From Massilia sp. BSC265 (lineage in GTDB: Bacteria > Pseudomonadota > Gammaproteobacteria > Burkholderiales > Burkholderiaceae_D), in NCBI RefSeq assembly GCF_000740675.1, contig NZ_JPXI01000023.1, positions 62,001 through 126,000 on the forward strand: a stretch of 64,000 bases of DNA, written 5' to 3'. The notes beneath the pieces are model-generated. The model was not told the origin of the DNA, did not search any database, and worked only from the letters and a program-made list of their open reading frames with translations. The translations under genes were made by a program, and so were the position numbers. Of the stretch, positions 27,395 through 36,552 are shown piece by piece; position 1 is the first letter of the stretch; every line of letters begins with the position of its first letter.

Positions 27395-28016
27395 CCACGC
27401 GCTGGTCCGGGCAGGCATTTCCAACCTGATCAATCAGATCGACGGCTTCCGGGTCGTCGGGGAAGCCAGCACCAATACGGAGGCCCTGGAACTGGTACGC
27501 CAGCACCGGCCGGAGGTCCTCGTGGCCGACATCACCATCGGCGAGCAGAGCGGCCTCGACCTGCTGGCGCCGGCGATGGAGGCCAGTCCCGGCACCCGCG
27601 TCATCATCCTCAGCATGCACGCGTCGGAGGAACTGGTGGCCGAAGCCCTGCAGCGCGGCGCTGCTGCCTACCTGCTCAAGGAGTCTGCGCCGGGAGAGCT
27701 CGACATCGCCCTGCAGGCGGTGGCGCGCGGCGACAGTTACCTGAGTCCGGCCGTGTCGAAAAAGATGATCGATCGGTTCGTGCGACCAAAAAGTGCTGCA
27801 GAGAAACCGCTCGGCTTCTTGACCGCCCGACAACAACAAATCCTCACGATGATCGCGAACCGGAAGTCAACCAAGGAGATTGCCTATGAACTTGATTTGA
27901 GCGAAAAGACGATTGCCGCACACCGGGCCCAGATCATGGAGCGCACCGGCGTCAGGGACCTGGTTGGGCTGGTCCTGTTCGCGGTGAAGCATGGCCTCGT
28001 CAAGAAGCAGGATTGA
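27372..28016 (+). CDS. LuxR/NarL-family response regulator
   Basis: 214 residues. The receiver domain (about 1-120) has the acidic pair VDDH, phospho-acceptor Asp53 (VADITIG) and the conserved lysine in AYLLKES. The C-terminal LuxR helix-turn-helix (about 145-205) contains LTARQQQILTMIANRKSTKEIA and KTIAAHRAQIMERTG in parts. The ATG at 27372 has GGAGAACAAAC before it and lies inside the end of the LOV kinase gene, so the two are translationally coupled and form a two-component pair. A second HisKA_3 kinase follows 13 bases later. Its targets are unknown; inverted repeats upstream of the che operon are candidates. Confidence 0.92.
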   Translation: MNVILVDDHALVRAGISNLINQIDGFRVVGEASTNTEALELVRQHRPEVLVADITIGEQSGLDLLAPAMEASPGTRVIILSMHASEELVAEALQRGAAAYLLKESAPGELDIALQAVARGDSYLSPAVSKKMIDRFVRPKSAAEKPLGFLTARQQQILTMIANRKSTKEIAYELDLSEKTIAAHRAQIMERTGVRDLVGLVLFAVKHGLVKKQD

Positions 28017-28029
28017 GCGGAAGGCCGGC

Positions 28030-29697
28030 ATGTCAGAAAACTCGCAAGCGATGAACGACACGCCGACAGGATTGCGAAGCGAGGAACTGCTCAATTTGCA
28101 TGACCTGTGCAGCAACGCGACTGTTGCGCTATTTGTCATGGATCAGCGACAACGCTGCGTGTACATGAATCCCGCGGCGGAGCGGCTGACCGGCTTTGCA
28201 TTGGCAGAAGTTCAGGGTGCTCCGCTCCACGACTTTGTCCATCATACCCGACTCGACGGCAGTCACTATCCACTCCAAGAATGCCCGATCGATCGTGCCG
28301 CTCCCCGCAACATGCAGGAGCGTGGCGAGGAAGTCTTCGTCCACAAGGATGGGAGCTTTTATCCTGTAATATTTACTGCAAGCCCGATCAGGCGCGCGGG
28401 CGAGGTGGTAGGAACGGTCATTGAGGTACAGGACGCGCGACCGCTGCACGAACAACAACGCCAGCGCGACGCGCTCCAGCAGATCGGCCTCCTGATCCTT
28501 CAGGAGCTCGACCACAAGAAGATCGTACAGGCCGTGACGGATACCGCGACACGGCTGACGGGGGCCCAGTTCGGCACCTTCTTTTACAACGCCCGCGATC
28601 CGGAGGGCAAATCCCTGACGCTGTATGCCATTTCGGGGGTTTCAGAAGAGCACTTCGCACAATTTCCTGTTCCGCACAACACCCCGCTGTTCAGTCCCAC
28701 GTTTGCTGGAGAAGGAACGATCCGCAGCGAGGACATACGACGCGATCCCCGTTTCGGCCAAAGTCCCCCCTACTATGGCATGCCGCCGGGGCACCTGCCG
28801 GTGCGTTCGTATCTTGCCGTACCTGTCAAACTGGGAAACGGAAATGTCATTGGGGGATTGTTTTTCGGGCATGAACAAGAAGCCGTATTCGAGGCGAAAC
28901 ACGAGCAACTGGTGGAAACGCTTGCGGCACAGGCAGCGATCGGCCTGAACAAAGTCTTTCTCTACGAAGAAGCCGTGTTCGCGCAAGCACGTGCCGAGCG
29001 GGACGCCATCGAAAAGCAAAACCTGCTCCGGAAAGCCGCCCGGGCAAGCGAACAACTGGTGGGCGCCCAGGAGCAGGAACGCAAGAACCTGTCGCGCGAA
29101 CTGCACGACGAGCTGGGCCAGCGCCTGGGTGTCCTGAACATGCTGCTCTACCGGCTCCAGCCGACTGTCTCCGATACGCCTGCGGCGCAGGTCTGGCGCG
29201 ACGCGGAGCGTGAACTGGCGGCACTGGTGGCCCAGGTACGCAACATTTCCTTTTCCCTGCGTCCACCCGGACTGGACTATCTCGGTCTGGAGCCGGCGCT
29301 CGCCCAGTTGCTGGCGCGTCAGTTCGACGGCGGGCCGACCTGCCTGTTCGAGTGCGCACTTCCGCCGGGACGCCTGCCACCGGTGCTCGAAATCACCGCC
29401 TACCGGATCGTCCAGGAGAGCGTGACGAATATCCTGCGCTACGCGCAGGCCGACCATGTCGTCGTCGAGATCAATGGTGGAGCCGAAGGCGTCGAACTGG
29501 AGATCATCGTGCGGGACAACGGCCGCGGCTTCGATTCGGAAGGCTGGGAAGCGCGATTTGCCGGGACCGCGTCCAGCGGCATGGCCGGGATGCGCGAGCG
29601 GGTCGAACTGCTTGGTGGACGATTCAGTGTCCATAGCCGGCCCGGACAGGGTACCCGCGTCGAAGCAACTTTACCGATGAGATTGAGCGCCAAGTAA
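28030..29697 (+). CDS. PAS-GAF sensor histidine kinase (HisKA_3)
   Basis: 555 residues. A PAS/PAC domain (about 20-140; YMNPAAERLTGFALAEVQG) is followed by a GAF domain (about 150-305), then the HisKA_3 region with His359 (SRELHDELGQRLGVLN) and an HATPase domain (VQESVTNILRYAQ, VRDNGRGF, SSGMAGMRERV). The PAS has no LOV cysteine motif. The kinase core is a close paralogue of the LOV kinase core, so the two probably feed the same response regulator from different signals. There is no membrane segment. AAGG before the ATG at 28030 serves as ribosome site. Confidence 0.9.
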   Translation: MSENSQAMNDTPTGLRSEELLNLHDLCSNATVALFVMDQRQRCVYMNPAAERLTGFALAEVQGAPLHDFVHHTRLDGSHYPLQECPIDRAAPRNMQERGEEVFVHKDGSFYPVIFTASPIRRAGEVVGTVIEVQDARPLHEQQRQRDALQQIGLLILQELDHKKIVQAVTDTATRLTGAQFGTFFYNARDPEGKSLTLYAISGVSEEHFAQFPVPHNTPLFSPTFAGEGTIRSEDIRRDPRFGQSPPYYGMPPGHLPVRSYLAVPVKLGNGNVIGGLFFGHEQEAVFEAKHEQLVETLAAQAAIGLNKVFLYEEAVFAQARAERDAIEKQNLLRKAARASEQLVGAQEQERKNLSRELHDELGQRLGVLNMLLYRLQPTVSDTPAAQVWRDAERELAALVAQVRNISFSLRPPGLDYLGLEPALAQLLARQFDGGPTCLFECALPPGRLPPVLEITAYRIVQESVTNILRYAQADHVVVEINGGAEGVELEIIVRDNGRGFDSEGWEARFAGTASSGMAGMRERVELLGGRFSVHSRPGQGTRVEATLPMRLSAK

Positions 29698-29793
29698 GGT
29701 GCATCCATGAACAGAACGTGGCTGTGGTGCCACGCAGACCGCCGATGCTGCCGCAATTGGTAGGACACCCTTGTGGCCGGCATGCTGGCTTGA

Positions 29794-29810
29794 CTAGGGA
29801 AAGTACCTAG
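29794..29810. promoter_or_regulatory. TAGG/CCTA inverted repeat 1 before che operon
   Basis: CTAGGGAAAGTACCTAG has perfect 5-bp arms around seven bases. It is similar in form to the two repeats nearer the operon. Confidence 0.35.
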
Positions 29811-29961
29811 GAACTTGGCGTGAACGAAGAGACAAGCACCAGCCGCCGCGCAAGAACCGAAGGGCGCAGAAGAAGCGGGATCTGGCGGCATCGGTGGCCC
29901 CCGAAGCCATGCAAGGCTTGCCCGGGAAGCAAGATTAATCGATTCGTCATCGTGCCAAATG

Positions 29962-30009
29962 CCTAGGACCTTCTAGGAAAATCTCTTGTTTATGTAGGAC
30001 TACTCCTAC
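29962..30009. promoter_or_regulatory. TAGG/CCTA inverted repeats 2 and 3 before che operon
   Basis: CCTAGGACCTTCTAGG (29962-29977) and GTAGGACTACTCCTAC (29994-30009) have centres 32 bp (three turns) apart. The second has perfect 6-bp arms and contains TACTCCT, which looks like a NarL-type heptamer. They lie 75-125 bases before the first che gene and directly downstream of the LuxR-type regulator operon. Confidence 0.4.
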
Positions 30010-30084
30010 TTTCACAGAGTGTTTCCTTATGGATAGACTTGATTCATCCCTGCAAGGGCAGATCAACTCATCCAGGAGGCGCAC

Positions 30085-32001
30085 ATGGCGCTCGTCAAGA
30101 CCATCCACAGCACACCCTACGACAGCGCAGCCGGCGACAAGCCGGCCCAGTCTGCCGCCCGCCTCGCCGAGGCCCAGCGCAAGAAAGCCCGCACCCTCGC
30201 CAAGCAGCAGCAGGCCGCCGAGCGCATTGCCGCCGCTGCCGCCCAGCTGGCCGCCGGCATCAACGAGGCGTCCTCGGCCGCCGAGGAACTCAAGCGCGCC
30301 TCCGACCAGATCGCCACCGGCGCCCAGCAGGCCTCGTCCGCATCGCAGGAATCGCTGGCGGCCTTCCAGCAGGTCGAAGTCGCCATCGGGCGCCAGCTCG
30401 AGAATGCGGACGCCAGCGCGGTACGCATGGAAGCCACCCAGGCCCTGGTCGCCAAGACCGGCGCCGAGATCACGGCCCTGGTCGGCAACGTCGGCGTCGC
30501 CGCCGAGCGCCAGGCGGCCTCGGTCACCATGGTTGCCGAACTCGAGAAGCAGGCCGCCAACATCGGCGACATCGTCAAGGCCGTCGCCCGCATCGCCGAC
30601 CAGACCAACCTGCTGGCCCTGAACGCCGCCATCGAAGCCGCCCGCGCCGGCAAGCACGGCAAGGGCTTCGCCGTGGTCGCCGACGAAGTGCGCACCCTGG
30701 CCGAAACCTCGGAAAAGAGCGCCAAGCAGATCCAGGACCTGGTTGGCCAGATCCAGCAGGAAGTCAAGGTGGTGGCCGAAGGGATCGGCGCCTCCGCCAA
30801 GACGGTGCTGGGCGAAGTCGAGAACGGCAGGGCGATCAGCGTCCAGCTCGACCGCATTCGCCTGGATGCCGCCGAGATCATGGCGGGCGTGCGCGAAATC
30901 GCCGTCGGCGCCCAGCAGTCGGCAGCTGCAGCCCAGCAGGCCCTGAAGGGCTCGCAGGAAATCGCCGCCGCCGCCGAGGAGCAGTCGGCAGCCGCCGAGG
31001 AGTCGGCCAAGACCGTCGCCGAGCAGAGCCAGGCGCTGGCCGAGTGCGAGCAGACCTCGCAGACGCTGTCCGAGCTGGCCGAAGACCTGAAGAATTCGAC
31101 CGATGTCGCCAAGAGCGCCGAGGAAGTCGCTTCCAGCGCCGAGGAACTGTCGTCGGCGGTGCAGGAAATCAGCCGCGCCGGCAGCCAGGTCATGGCCGCC
31201 ATCGAGCAGATCCGCAAGGGCGCCCAGGTGCAGTCGGTCGCCAGCGAAGAATCGAGCGCCGCCATCAACCAGATCGAAAAGGGCCTGCAAGTGGCCCAGA
31301 ACCGCGCCACCACAAGCGGCGACAAGGTTGGCCTCATCCGCACCATGCTCGGCCAGAACAAGTCCGCGGTCGACAAGCTGATCAGCGGCATCTCGAGCTC
31401 GGTGGAAGCCTCGCGCGCCTCGCTGCGCCAGATCAAGGAGCTGGAACTGGTATCGCGCCGCATCGACAAGATCGTCGACGCCATCACCACTGTTTCGATC
31501 CAGACCAACATGCTGGCCGTGAACGGCTCGATCGAAGCGGCGCGCGCGGGCGAATTCGGCAAGGGCTTCGTGGTCGTCGCCACCGACATCCGCAACCTGG
31601 CGCACGACTCGGCTGAAAACGCCGACAACATCAAGGACCTGGTCAAGGCGGTACAGGACCAGATCGGCGTGGTCGGCCGCGACCTCGACGAGATCGCCGC
31701 CACCGCCCTGGCCGAAGCCGACAAGGCCAGGGCCATCACCGGCGCCCTGGTTGCCATCGAAGGCGACATCGGGGCCGTCGAAAAAGGCACCGGCGAGATC
31801 CTGGCTGCCGCCAACGACATCTCGGCCGCCATCGTGCAGGTCAAGACCGCCACCGACCAGATTGCCGCCGCCGCCCAGGAAGCCGAGAAGGCGTCGAGCG
31901 AAGCCGCCGCCGCCGCGCGCCAGCAGTCGCAGGGCGCCGACGAACTGTCGAGCGCGGTCGAGGAAGTCGCGTCCCTGGCCGACGAACTGCAGAGCGCCTG
32001 A
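30085..32001 (+). CDS. Soluble methyl-accepting chemotaxis protein with two signalling tips
   Basis: 638 residues, entirely coiled-coil in character, with no membrane segment and no recognisable sensor domain. There are two separate MCP hairpin tips. The first is canonical, at about 170-205 ([31 protein letters not shown]). The second, at about 468-505, is diverged ([32 protein letters not shown]). Normal receptors have one. MCP tips bind CheA and CheW; a protein with two could bridge two signalling arrays or act as a scaffold. It is the first gene of a ten-gene operon, 14 bases before the triple CheW gene. The signal it senses is not visible. Confidence 0.88.
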   Translation: MALVKTIHSTPYDSAAGDKPAQSAARLAEAQRKKARTLAKQQQAAERIAAAAAQLAAGINEASSAAEELKRASDQIATGAQQASSASQESLAAFQQVEVAIGRQLENADASAVRMEATQALVAKTGAEITALVGNVGVAAERQAASVTMVAELEKQAANIGDIVKAVARIADQTNLLALNAAIEAARAGKHGKGFAVVADEVRTLAETSEKSAKQIQDLVGQIQQEVKVVAEGIGASAKTVLGEVENGRAISVQLDRIRLDAAEIMAGVREIAVGAQQSAAAAQQALKGSQEIAAAAEEQSAAAEESAKTVAEQSQALAECEQTSQTLSELAEDLKNSTDVAKSAEEVASSAEELSSAVQEISRAGSQVMAAIEQIRKGAQVQSVASEESSAAINQIEKGLQVAQNRATTSGDKVGLIRTMLGQNKSAVDKLISGISSSVEASRASLRQIKELELVSRRIDKIVDAITTVSIQTNMLAVNGSIEAARAGEFGKGFVVVATDIRNLAHDSAENADNIKDLVKAVQDQIGVVGRDLDEIAATALAEADKARAITGALVAIEGDIGAVEKGTGEILAAANDISAAIVQVKTATDQIAAAAQEAEKASSEAAAAARQQSQGADELSSAVEEVASLADELQSA

Positions 32002-32015
32002 ACGGAACCACCGCA

Positions 32016-33578
32016 ATGAGAGACGATATCAACCCGACCGAGCGCGACGAGCTAGATACGGAAGTGCGCCAGTTCGTCACCTTCGTGGCGGGCGACGAAG
32101 TGTTCGCCGTCGACATGGCGCCGGTCCAGGAAATCATCCGGGTGCCGGACGTGGTGCGGGTGCCGCTGGCTCCGCCGACCCTTGACGGCCTGGCCAACCT
32201 GCGCGGCAAGGTGCTCCCGATTATCAGCCTGCGCCGCGTCTTCGGCTTCGCCGAGCGCGCTGCCGACGACGCCAGCCGCGCCGTCGTCATCGACCTCGGC
32301 CAGCCGCTCGGCTTCGTGGTCGACCGCGTGGCGAGCGTGGTCGGCGTCGACGTGCGCCAGATCGAGGACGCCTCCGGCATCGCCGCGACCGTGCGCAGCG
32401 ACCTGGTCTCGGGCCTGCTGAAGGACGTGGGCGGACACGCCACCATCATGGTGCTCGACTTCGCGCACCTGATCGCCGCCGAGTTCGCACAGGTCGCAGC
32501 CACGGCTGCGGCGGCGCGCGCCGCCGGTGCATTCGACGTGGATAGCGGCGCGCAGGAAGACGACGAGGAGCGCAGCACCGACGAACTCCAGCTGGTGAGC
32601 TTCGACGTGGCCGGCCAGGAGTATGCCGTCGCGATCGAGGACGTGCAGGAGATCGTCCAGATGCCGGACGAGATCGTGCAGGTGCCGCAGTCGGCGCCGC
32701 ACGTGCTGGGCATCATGACCCTGCGCCAGCGCCTGCTGCCGCTGGTGTCGCTGCGCCGCATGTTCGGGCTGCCGGCCCGCGCCGCCGACGAGCAAAGCCG
32801 CATCGTGGTGGTGTCGCTGGGCGCCGCCGCGGTCGGCGTAGTCATGGACAGCGTCAACGAGGTGCTGCGCGTGGCCTTGTCCGCGGTCGAGCCGGTGCCG
32901 CCGCTGTTGGCGCGCCAGTCCGGCATGGCCGACATCGCGCGCATCTGCCGCCTCGACGGCGGCAAGCGGCTGGTATCGATCATCGACGCGCACAGCCTGT
33001 TCCGCCAGGACGCGATCCGCGACATTTTGGAGAACCGACACGTGCAACAGGACACCGACATGAACATGAGTGGCGGCCCCATTGATGCCGGCAAGGACGA
33101 CGAGGAACAGCTGGTCGTGTTCCGCCTCGGACAGGAGGAGTTCGGCGTGCCGATCGACAGCGTACAGGAGATCGTGCGCGTGCCGGAGATGCTGACTCAC
33201 GTGCCGCGCGCGCCCTCTTTCGTCGAAGGCGTGATCAACCTGCGCGGCTCGGTGCTGCCGGTGATCGACCTGCGTCGCCGCCTCGGCCTGCCCGAGGCGG
33301 CCCGCAGCGACCGCCAGCGCATCATGGTGTTCCTGATCGACCGTGTGTGCACCGGCTTCATCGTCGATTCGGTGGCCGAGGTGCTGAAGGTCGAGCGTCG
33401 CGCCATCGAACCGGCGCCGCAGCTGTCGCAGGAGCAGTCGCGCCTGCTGGCGCGCATGGCCAACCTGGAACAGCAGAAGCGCATGGTGCAGCTGCTCGAT
33501 CCGCGCTATCTGGTGGCCGAAGGCGACCTGGCCAGCCTGGCGGCCGTGGGCGGGCCGGGCGGCGACCAGCGCGGCTGA
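32016..33578 (+). CDS. Triple CheW-domain coupling protein
   Basis: 520 residues containing three consecutive CheW domains (about 15-165, 187-335 and 362-505), each with the pattern VQEIIRVPD, LRGKVLPIISLRR and a later VDRVASVV-type segment. The third is the most canonical (VINLRGSVLPVIDLRRRLG) and the second has LRQRLLPLVSLRR. Ordinary CheW is about 160 residues with one domain. CheW couples receptors to CheA in cytoplasmic arrays. Three domains in one chain could organise a non-standard array and fit the double-tip receptor next to it. Acidic linkers join the domains. Confidence 0.92.
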   Translation: MRDDINPTERDELDTEVRQFVTFVAGDEVFAVDMAPVQEIIRVPDVVRVPLAPPTLDGLANLRGKVLPIISLRRVFGFAERAADDASRAVVIDLGQPLGFVVDRVASVVGVDVRQIEDASGIAATVRSDLVSGLLKDVGGHATIMVLDFAHLIAAEFAQVAATAAAARAAGAFDVDSGAQEDDEERSTDELQLVSFDVAGQEYAVAIEDVQEIVQMPDEIVQVPQSAPHVLGIMTLRQRLLPLVSLRRMFGLPARAADEQSRIVVVSLGAAAVGVVMDSVNEVLRVALSAVEPVPPLLARQSGMADIARICRLDGGKRLVSIIDAHSLFRQDAIRDILENRHVQQDTDMNMSGGPIDAGKDDEEQLVVFRLGQEEFGVPIDSVQEIVRVPEMLTHVPRAPSFVEGVINLRGSVLPVIDLRRRLGLPEAARSDRQRIMVFLIDRVCTGFIVDSVAEVLKVERRAIEPAPQLSQEQSRLLARMANLEQQKRMVQLLDPRYLVAEGDLASLAAVGGPGGDQRG

Positions 33579-33588
33579 GGAGGCAGGC

Positions 33589-34701
33589 ATGAAGCTGCTG
33601 ATCGTGGACGACTCGGCGCTGATGCGGCGCCAGCTGGGCGCCCTGTTCGGGGAGGCCGGCGGTTTCCAGCTGGCCTACGCCCGCAACGGGCGCGAGGCGC
33701 TGGCCGCGAACCTCGAGTTCGAACCCGACGTCGTCACGCTCGACATCAATATGCCGGAAATGGACGGCCTGTCGGCGCTTGCGCAGATGATGCTCGAGCG
33801 TCCGGTGCCGGTCATCATGCTGTCCTCGCTCACCGAAAAGGGGGCGTTGGCTACCTTCGAAGCGCTCAACCTGGGGGCGGTGGACTACGTGGCCAAGCCG
33901 GGCGGCACCATCTCGCTCGGGCTCGACGCGATCCGTGCGCCGCTGCTGGAAAAGGTGCGCGGCGCGGCGCGTGCCCGCGTACGGCGCAGCCTGCCTGCGC
34001 CGGCCAAGAGGCCTGCCGCATCGGTGCAGCCGCAAGCACCGGCCATCCAGGCGCCTGTGCGCAGCGCACCCGCCACCCGTCCGGGCGCCGCGGGTGCAAG
34101 CGCAGCCGGCATCGTGCTGTTCGGCGTCTCCACCGGCGGGCCGCGCACGCTCGAGCGCATCCTGCCGGAACTGCCCGCCGACTTTCCGTGGCCGGTGGTG
34201 GTGGCGCAGCACATGCCGGCCAATTTCACGGCGCCCTTCGCCGCCCGCATGGGCGGCCTGTGCCGGCTGCGCGTGGTCGAGGCGTCCCGGCCGATGCCGC
34301 TCGAAGCGGGGACAATCTACATCTGCAAGGGCGGCGCGGATGTCACCGTGGCGTCGCGCGCGGGCGTGCCTACCCTGCTGGCGAAGCCGGAAAACGACGC
34401 GTATCTGTGGCATCCCTCGGTCGAACTGCTCAGCCGCAGCGCGCTGGAGCACTATGCGGCGCACGACATCGTGGCGGTAATGCTGACCGGAATGGGCCAC
34501 GACGGCGCCGATGCGTTCGCCGACATCGCCCGCCGCGGCGGGCGCACCATCGCCGAAAGCGAAGCATCGGCCGTCGTGTTCGGCATGCCCGCCGAGCTGA
34601 TACGCCGCGGCGGCGCGCAGCAGGTGCTGGCCGCCGAACACATCGCCGCCAGGCTCGTGGAATGGCTGGGGACACGCCCGCAGCCGAAACAAGGAAACTG
34701 A
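33589..34701 (+). CDS. cheB: CheB chemoreceptor methylesterase response regulator
   Basis: 370 residues. A receiver domain (1-120) with phospho-acceptor Asp52 (TLDINMPEMDG) joins a linker rich in Pro/Ala (about 135-170). The methylesterase domain has the catalytic triad Ser181 (VSTGGP), His208 (AQHMPANF) and Asp305 (GMGHDGAD). It removes methyl groups from receptor glutamates when phosphorylated by CheA. It lies ten bases after the CheW gene in the operon, with AGGAGGC before the ATG. Confidence 0.95.
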   Translation: MKLLIVDDSALMRRQLGALFGEAGGFQLAYARNGREALAANLEFEPDVVTLDINMPEMDGLSALAQMMLERPVPVIMLSSLTEKGALATFEALNLGAVDYVAKPGGTISLGLDAIRAPLLEKVRGAARARVRRSLPAPAKRPAASVQPQAPAIQAPVRSAPATRPGAAGASAAGIVLFGVSTGGPRTLERILPELPADFPWPVVVAQHMPANFTAPFAARMGGLCRLRVVEASRPMPLEAGTIYICKGGADVTVASRAGVPTLLAKPENDAYLWHPSVELLSRSALEHYAAHDIVAVMLTGMGHDGADAFADIARRGGRTIAESEASAVVFGMPAELIRRGGAQQVLAAEHIAARLVEWLGTRPQPKQGN

Positions 34702-34702
34702 G

Positions 34703-35317
34703 ATGCCTTTCATCAGACACAACGCAGCCCCACACACCGCCGCACCCGCCGAAGCGGACTCCCTCGCGGTGCTGGCACGGCGCCTGGCCTCGCCGGACGC
34801 GGGAGTACGCCGCGGCGCCGCGGCCGCTCTCGGCACAGTTCCTGGCGCGGTCGGCCTGCTGCTGGCCGCGCTGGACGGCGAGCCGGAACAGGCGGTGCGC
34901 AGCGCCCTGGTCGACGCGCTCGGCCGCATCGCCAGCGGGGAATCGGTGGCGGCGCTGGCAGAGTGCCTGCGCAGCGAAGACACCTGGCTGCGCAATGCCG
35001 CGATCGACGTGCTGCGCGGCCTGCCGGAACAGGTAGCCGGCGCCATCGCACACCTGCTGGCGGACTGGGACCGCGACGTGCGCATCCTGGCGGTCGGCAT
35101 CCTCGATACCCTGCGCCACGAGCGCCTGGAGGAATGGCTGCTGCAGCTGGTCGAGGCGGACGGCGACGTCAACGTTTGCGGCGCTGCCCTGGACGTGCTG
35201 GCCGAAGTGGCGAGCCAGGCCGCACATGGCCCGGTCACCCGCGTCATGGAGCGTTTTCAAGAGGAACCCTACATCGCGTTCGCCGGAAAGCTGGTGCTCG
35301 AGCGCCTGGAGGGCTGA
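34703..35317 (+). CDS. HEAT-repeat protein of the che operon
   Basis: 204 residues of helical repeats. At least four HEAT-like units (about 25-150) share the pattern D..VR..A...L, for example PDAGVRRGAAAALG, PEQAVRSALVDALGRI, SEDTWLRNAAIDVLRGL and WDRDVRILAVGILDTL. HEAT proteins are binding scaffolds. Between cheB and cheR it probably brings an adaptation or array component together. It starts one base after the CheB stop, with AAGGAAAC upstream. Its exact partner is unknown. Confidence 0.82.
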   Translation: MPFIRHNAAPHTAAPAEADSLAVLARRLASPDAGVRRGAAAALGTVPGAVGLLLAALDGEPEQAVRSALVDALGRIASGESVAALAECLRSEDTWLRNAAIDVLRGLPEQVAGAIAHLLADWDRDVRILAVGILDTLRHERLEEWLLQLVEADGDVNVCGAALDVLAEVASQAAHGPVTRVMERFQEEPYIAFAGKLVLERLEG

Positions 35318-35320
35318 GCA

Positions 35321-36163
35321 ATGGACGCCCCCAGCATCAGCGCGGACGACTTCCAGCGCTTTCGCGAGTACTTCTACCGCAGGAGCGGCATCCAGTTCGA
35401 AGCGTCCAAGCGCTACTTCGTCGACAAGCGCCTGATCGACCGGATCCAGGCCACCGGCTGCAGCGGCTTTCGCGACTACTTCGCGATGCTGCGCTTCGAA
35501 GCTTCGGGCCGCGAGTGGCAGGCCCTGGTCAATGAAATGACGGTCAACGAGACCTATTTCATGCGCGAGGACTACCAGTTCGAGTGCCTGGTGCAGTCGA
35601 TCCTGCCGGAGCTGGTCGCGCGCAAGCGCCCGGGCGAGCCGCTGCGCATCTGGGTCATGCCTTCGTCCTCGGGCGAGGAAGCCTATGGCATCGCCATGTT
35701 CCTGCTCGAGCGCTGGCCGCAGCTGAAGGACTGGGATGTCGAGATCGTGTCTTCGGATATCGATACCCGGATCCTCGCGCAGGCACAGGCCGGGCTGTAT
35801 TCGCAGCGCGCGGTCCAGCAGTTGCCTGCCGCCTGGCTGCAGAAGTATTTCACGCGCGAGGAAGGCGGCTGGCGCATCTGCCCCACGCTGCGCGAGGCGG
35901 TCGCCTTCACCCGTGTCAACCTGAACGAACGCGCCGAGGTGGCGGCGTACCGCGATTACGACGTGGTGTTCTGCCGCAATCTCCTGATTTATTTCGACGA
36001 CGTGTCGCGCCGCCAGGCCGCCGAGTCGTTTTTCGACGTACTGCGCCCGGGCGGCTTCATCTGCCTGGGCCATTCGGAATCGATGAGCCGTATTTCATCG
36101 CTGTTCAGGATACGCAAGTTTCCGAAAGCGATCGTGTACCAGAAGCCCATGGAGGGGCAATGA
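35321..36163 (+). CDS. cheR: CheR chemoreceptor methyltransferase
   Basis: 280 residues, the usual length. An N-terminal helical domain (about 1-85; QALVNEMTVNETYFMRE) precedes an SAM-binding methyltransferase domain with SSGEEAYGIAM, SSDIDTRILAQAQAG and FCRNLLIYFDD. It methylates glutamates on chemoreceptors with S-adenosylmethionine, opposing CheB. It overlaps the following CheY start (ATGA). Confidence 0.95.
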   Translation: MDAPSISADDFQRFREYFYRRSGIQFEASKRYFVDKRLIDRIQATGCSGFRDYFAMLRFEASGREWQALVNEMTVNETYFMREDYQFECLVQSILPELVARKRPGEPLRIWVMPSSSGEEAYGIAMFLLERWPQLKDWDVEIVSSDIDTRILAQAQAGLYSQRAVQQLPAAWLQKYFTREEGGWRICPTLREAVAFTRVNLNERAEVAAYRDYDVVFCRNLLIYFDDVSRRQAAESFFDVLRPGGFICLGHSESMSRISSLFRIRKFPKAIVYQKPMEGQ

Positions 36164-36552
36164 GCAAGGCCTGCAAGCACATCCTGATCGTGGACGATGC
36201 CGCCACCGTGCGCATGTTCCACCGTTCGATCCTCGAAGAAGCGGCTTATGCCGTGACCGAGGCCGTCAACGGGCTCGAGGCCCTGGAAAAGACGGCCTCG
36301 GCGCCCTTCGACCCGCCATTCGACCTCTACCTGGTGGACGTCAACATGCCGCAGATGGACGGCTACGGCTTCCTGCGGGCATTGCGCGCCGGCGAAGGGC
36401 CACAGGCGCCCGCCATCATGATCAGCACCGAGGCCGAGGACAGCGACCGCCGCCAGGCATTCGAAGCCGGCGCCAACCACTACCTCGCCAAACCGATCCG
36501 TCCGCAGCAACTGCTGCGGATCGTCAGGCTCCTGCTGGGAGAATCCGCATGA
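36160..36552 (+). CDS. CheY-like single-domain response regulator
   Basis: 130 residues: one receiver domain with VDDA, phospho-acceptor Asp60 (LVDVNMPQMDG), the conserved Ser/Thr in MISTEAE and Lys in LAKPIRP. It starts inside the CheR stop and overlaps the CheA start. It probably carries the CheA output, or acts as a phosphate sink for a second CheY encoded later in the operon. Confidence 0.92.
   Translation: MSKACKHILIVDDAATVRMFHRSILEEAAYAVTEAVNGLEALEKTASAPFDPPFDLYLVDVNMPQMDGYGFLRALRAGEGPQAPAIMISTEAEDSDRRQAFEAGANHYLAKPIRPQQLLRIVRLLLGESA

Larger units (their letters stand above)
29698..30084. promoter_or_regulatory. Upstream region of the chemosensory operon
   Basis: 387 bases with no gene. 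The right part is AT-rich. It contains three TAGG/CCTA inverted repeats (separate entries). An AGGAGG ribosome site for the MCP lies at about 30072-30078. No clear sigma-70 or sigma-28 promoter was found by eye. Confidence 0.5.

Noticed and set aside
29947..32016. Gly/Leu-rich 689-codon frame on the minus strand
   Set aside because: Exact antisense of the coiled-coil MCP gene; the repeats mirror the heptads of the sense protein.
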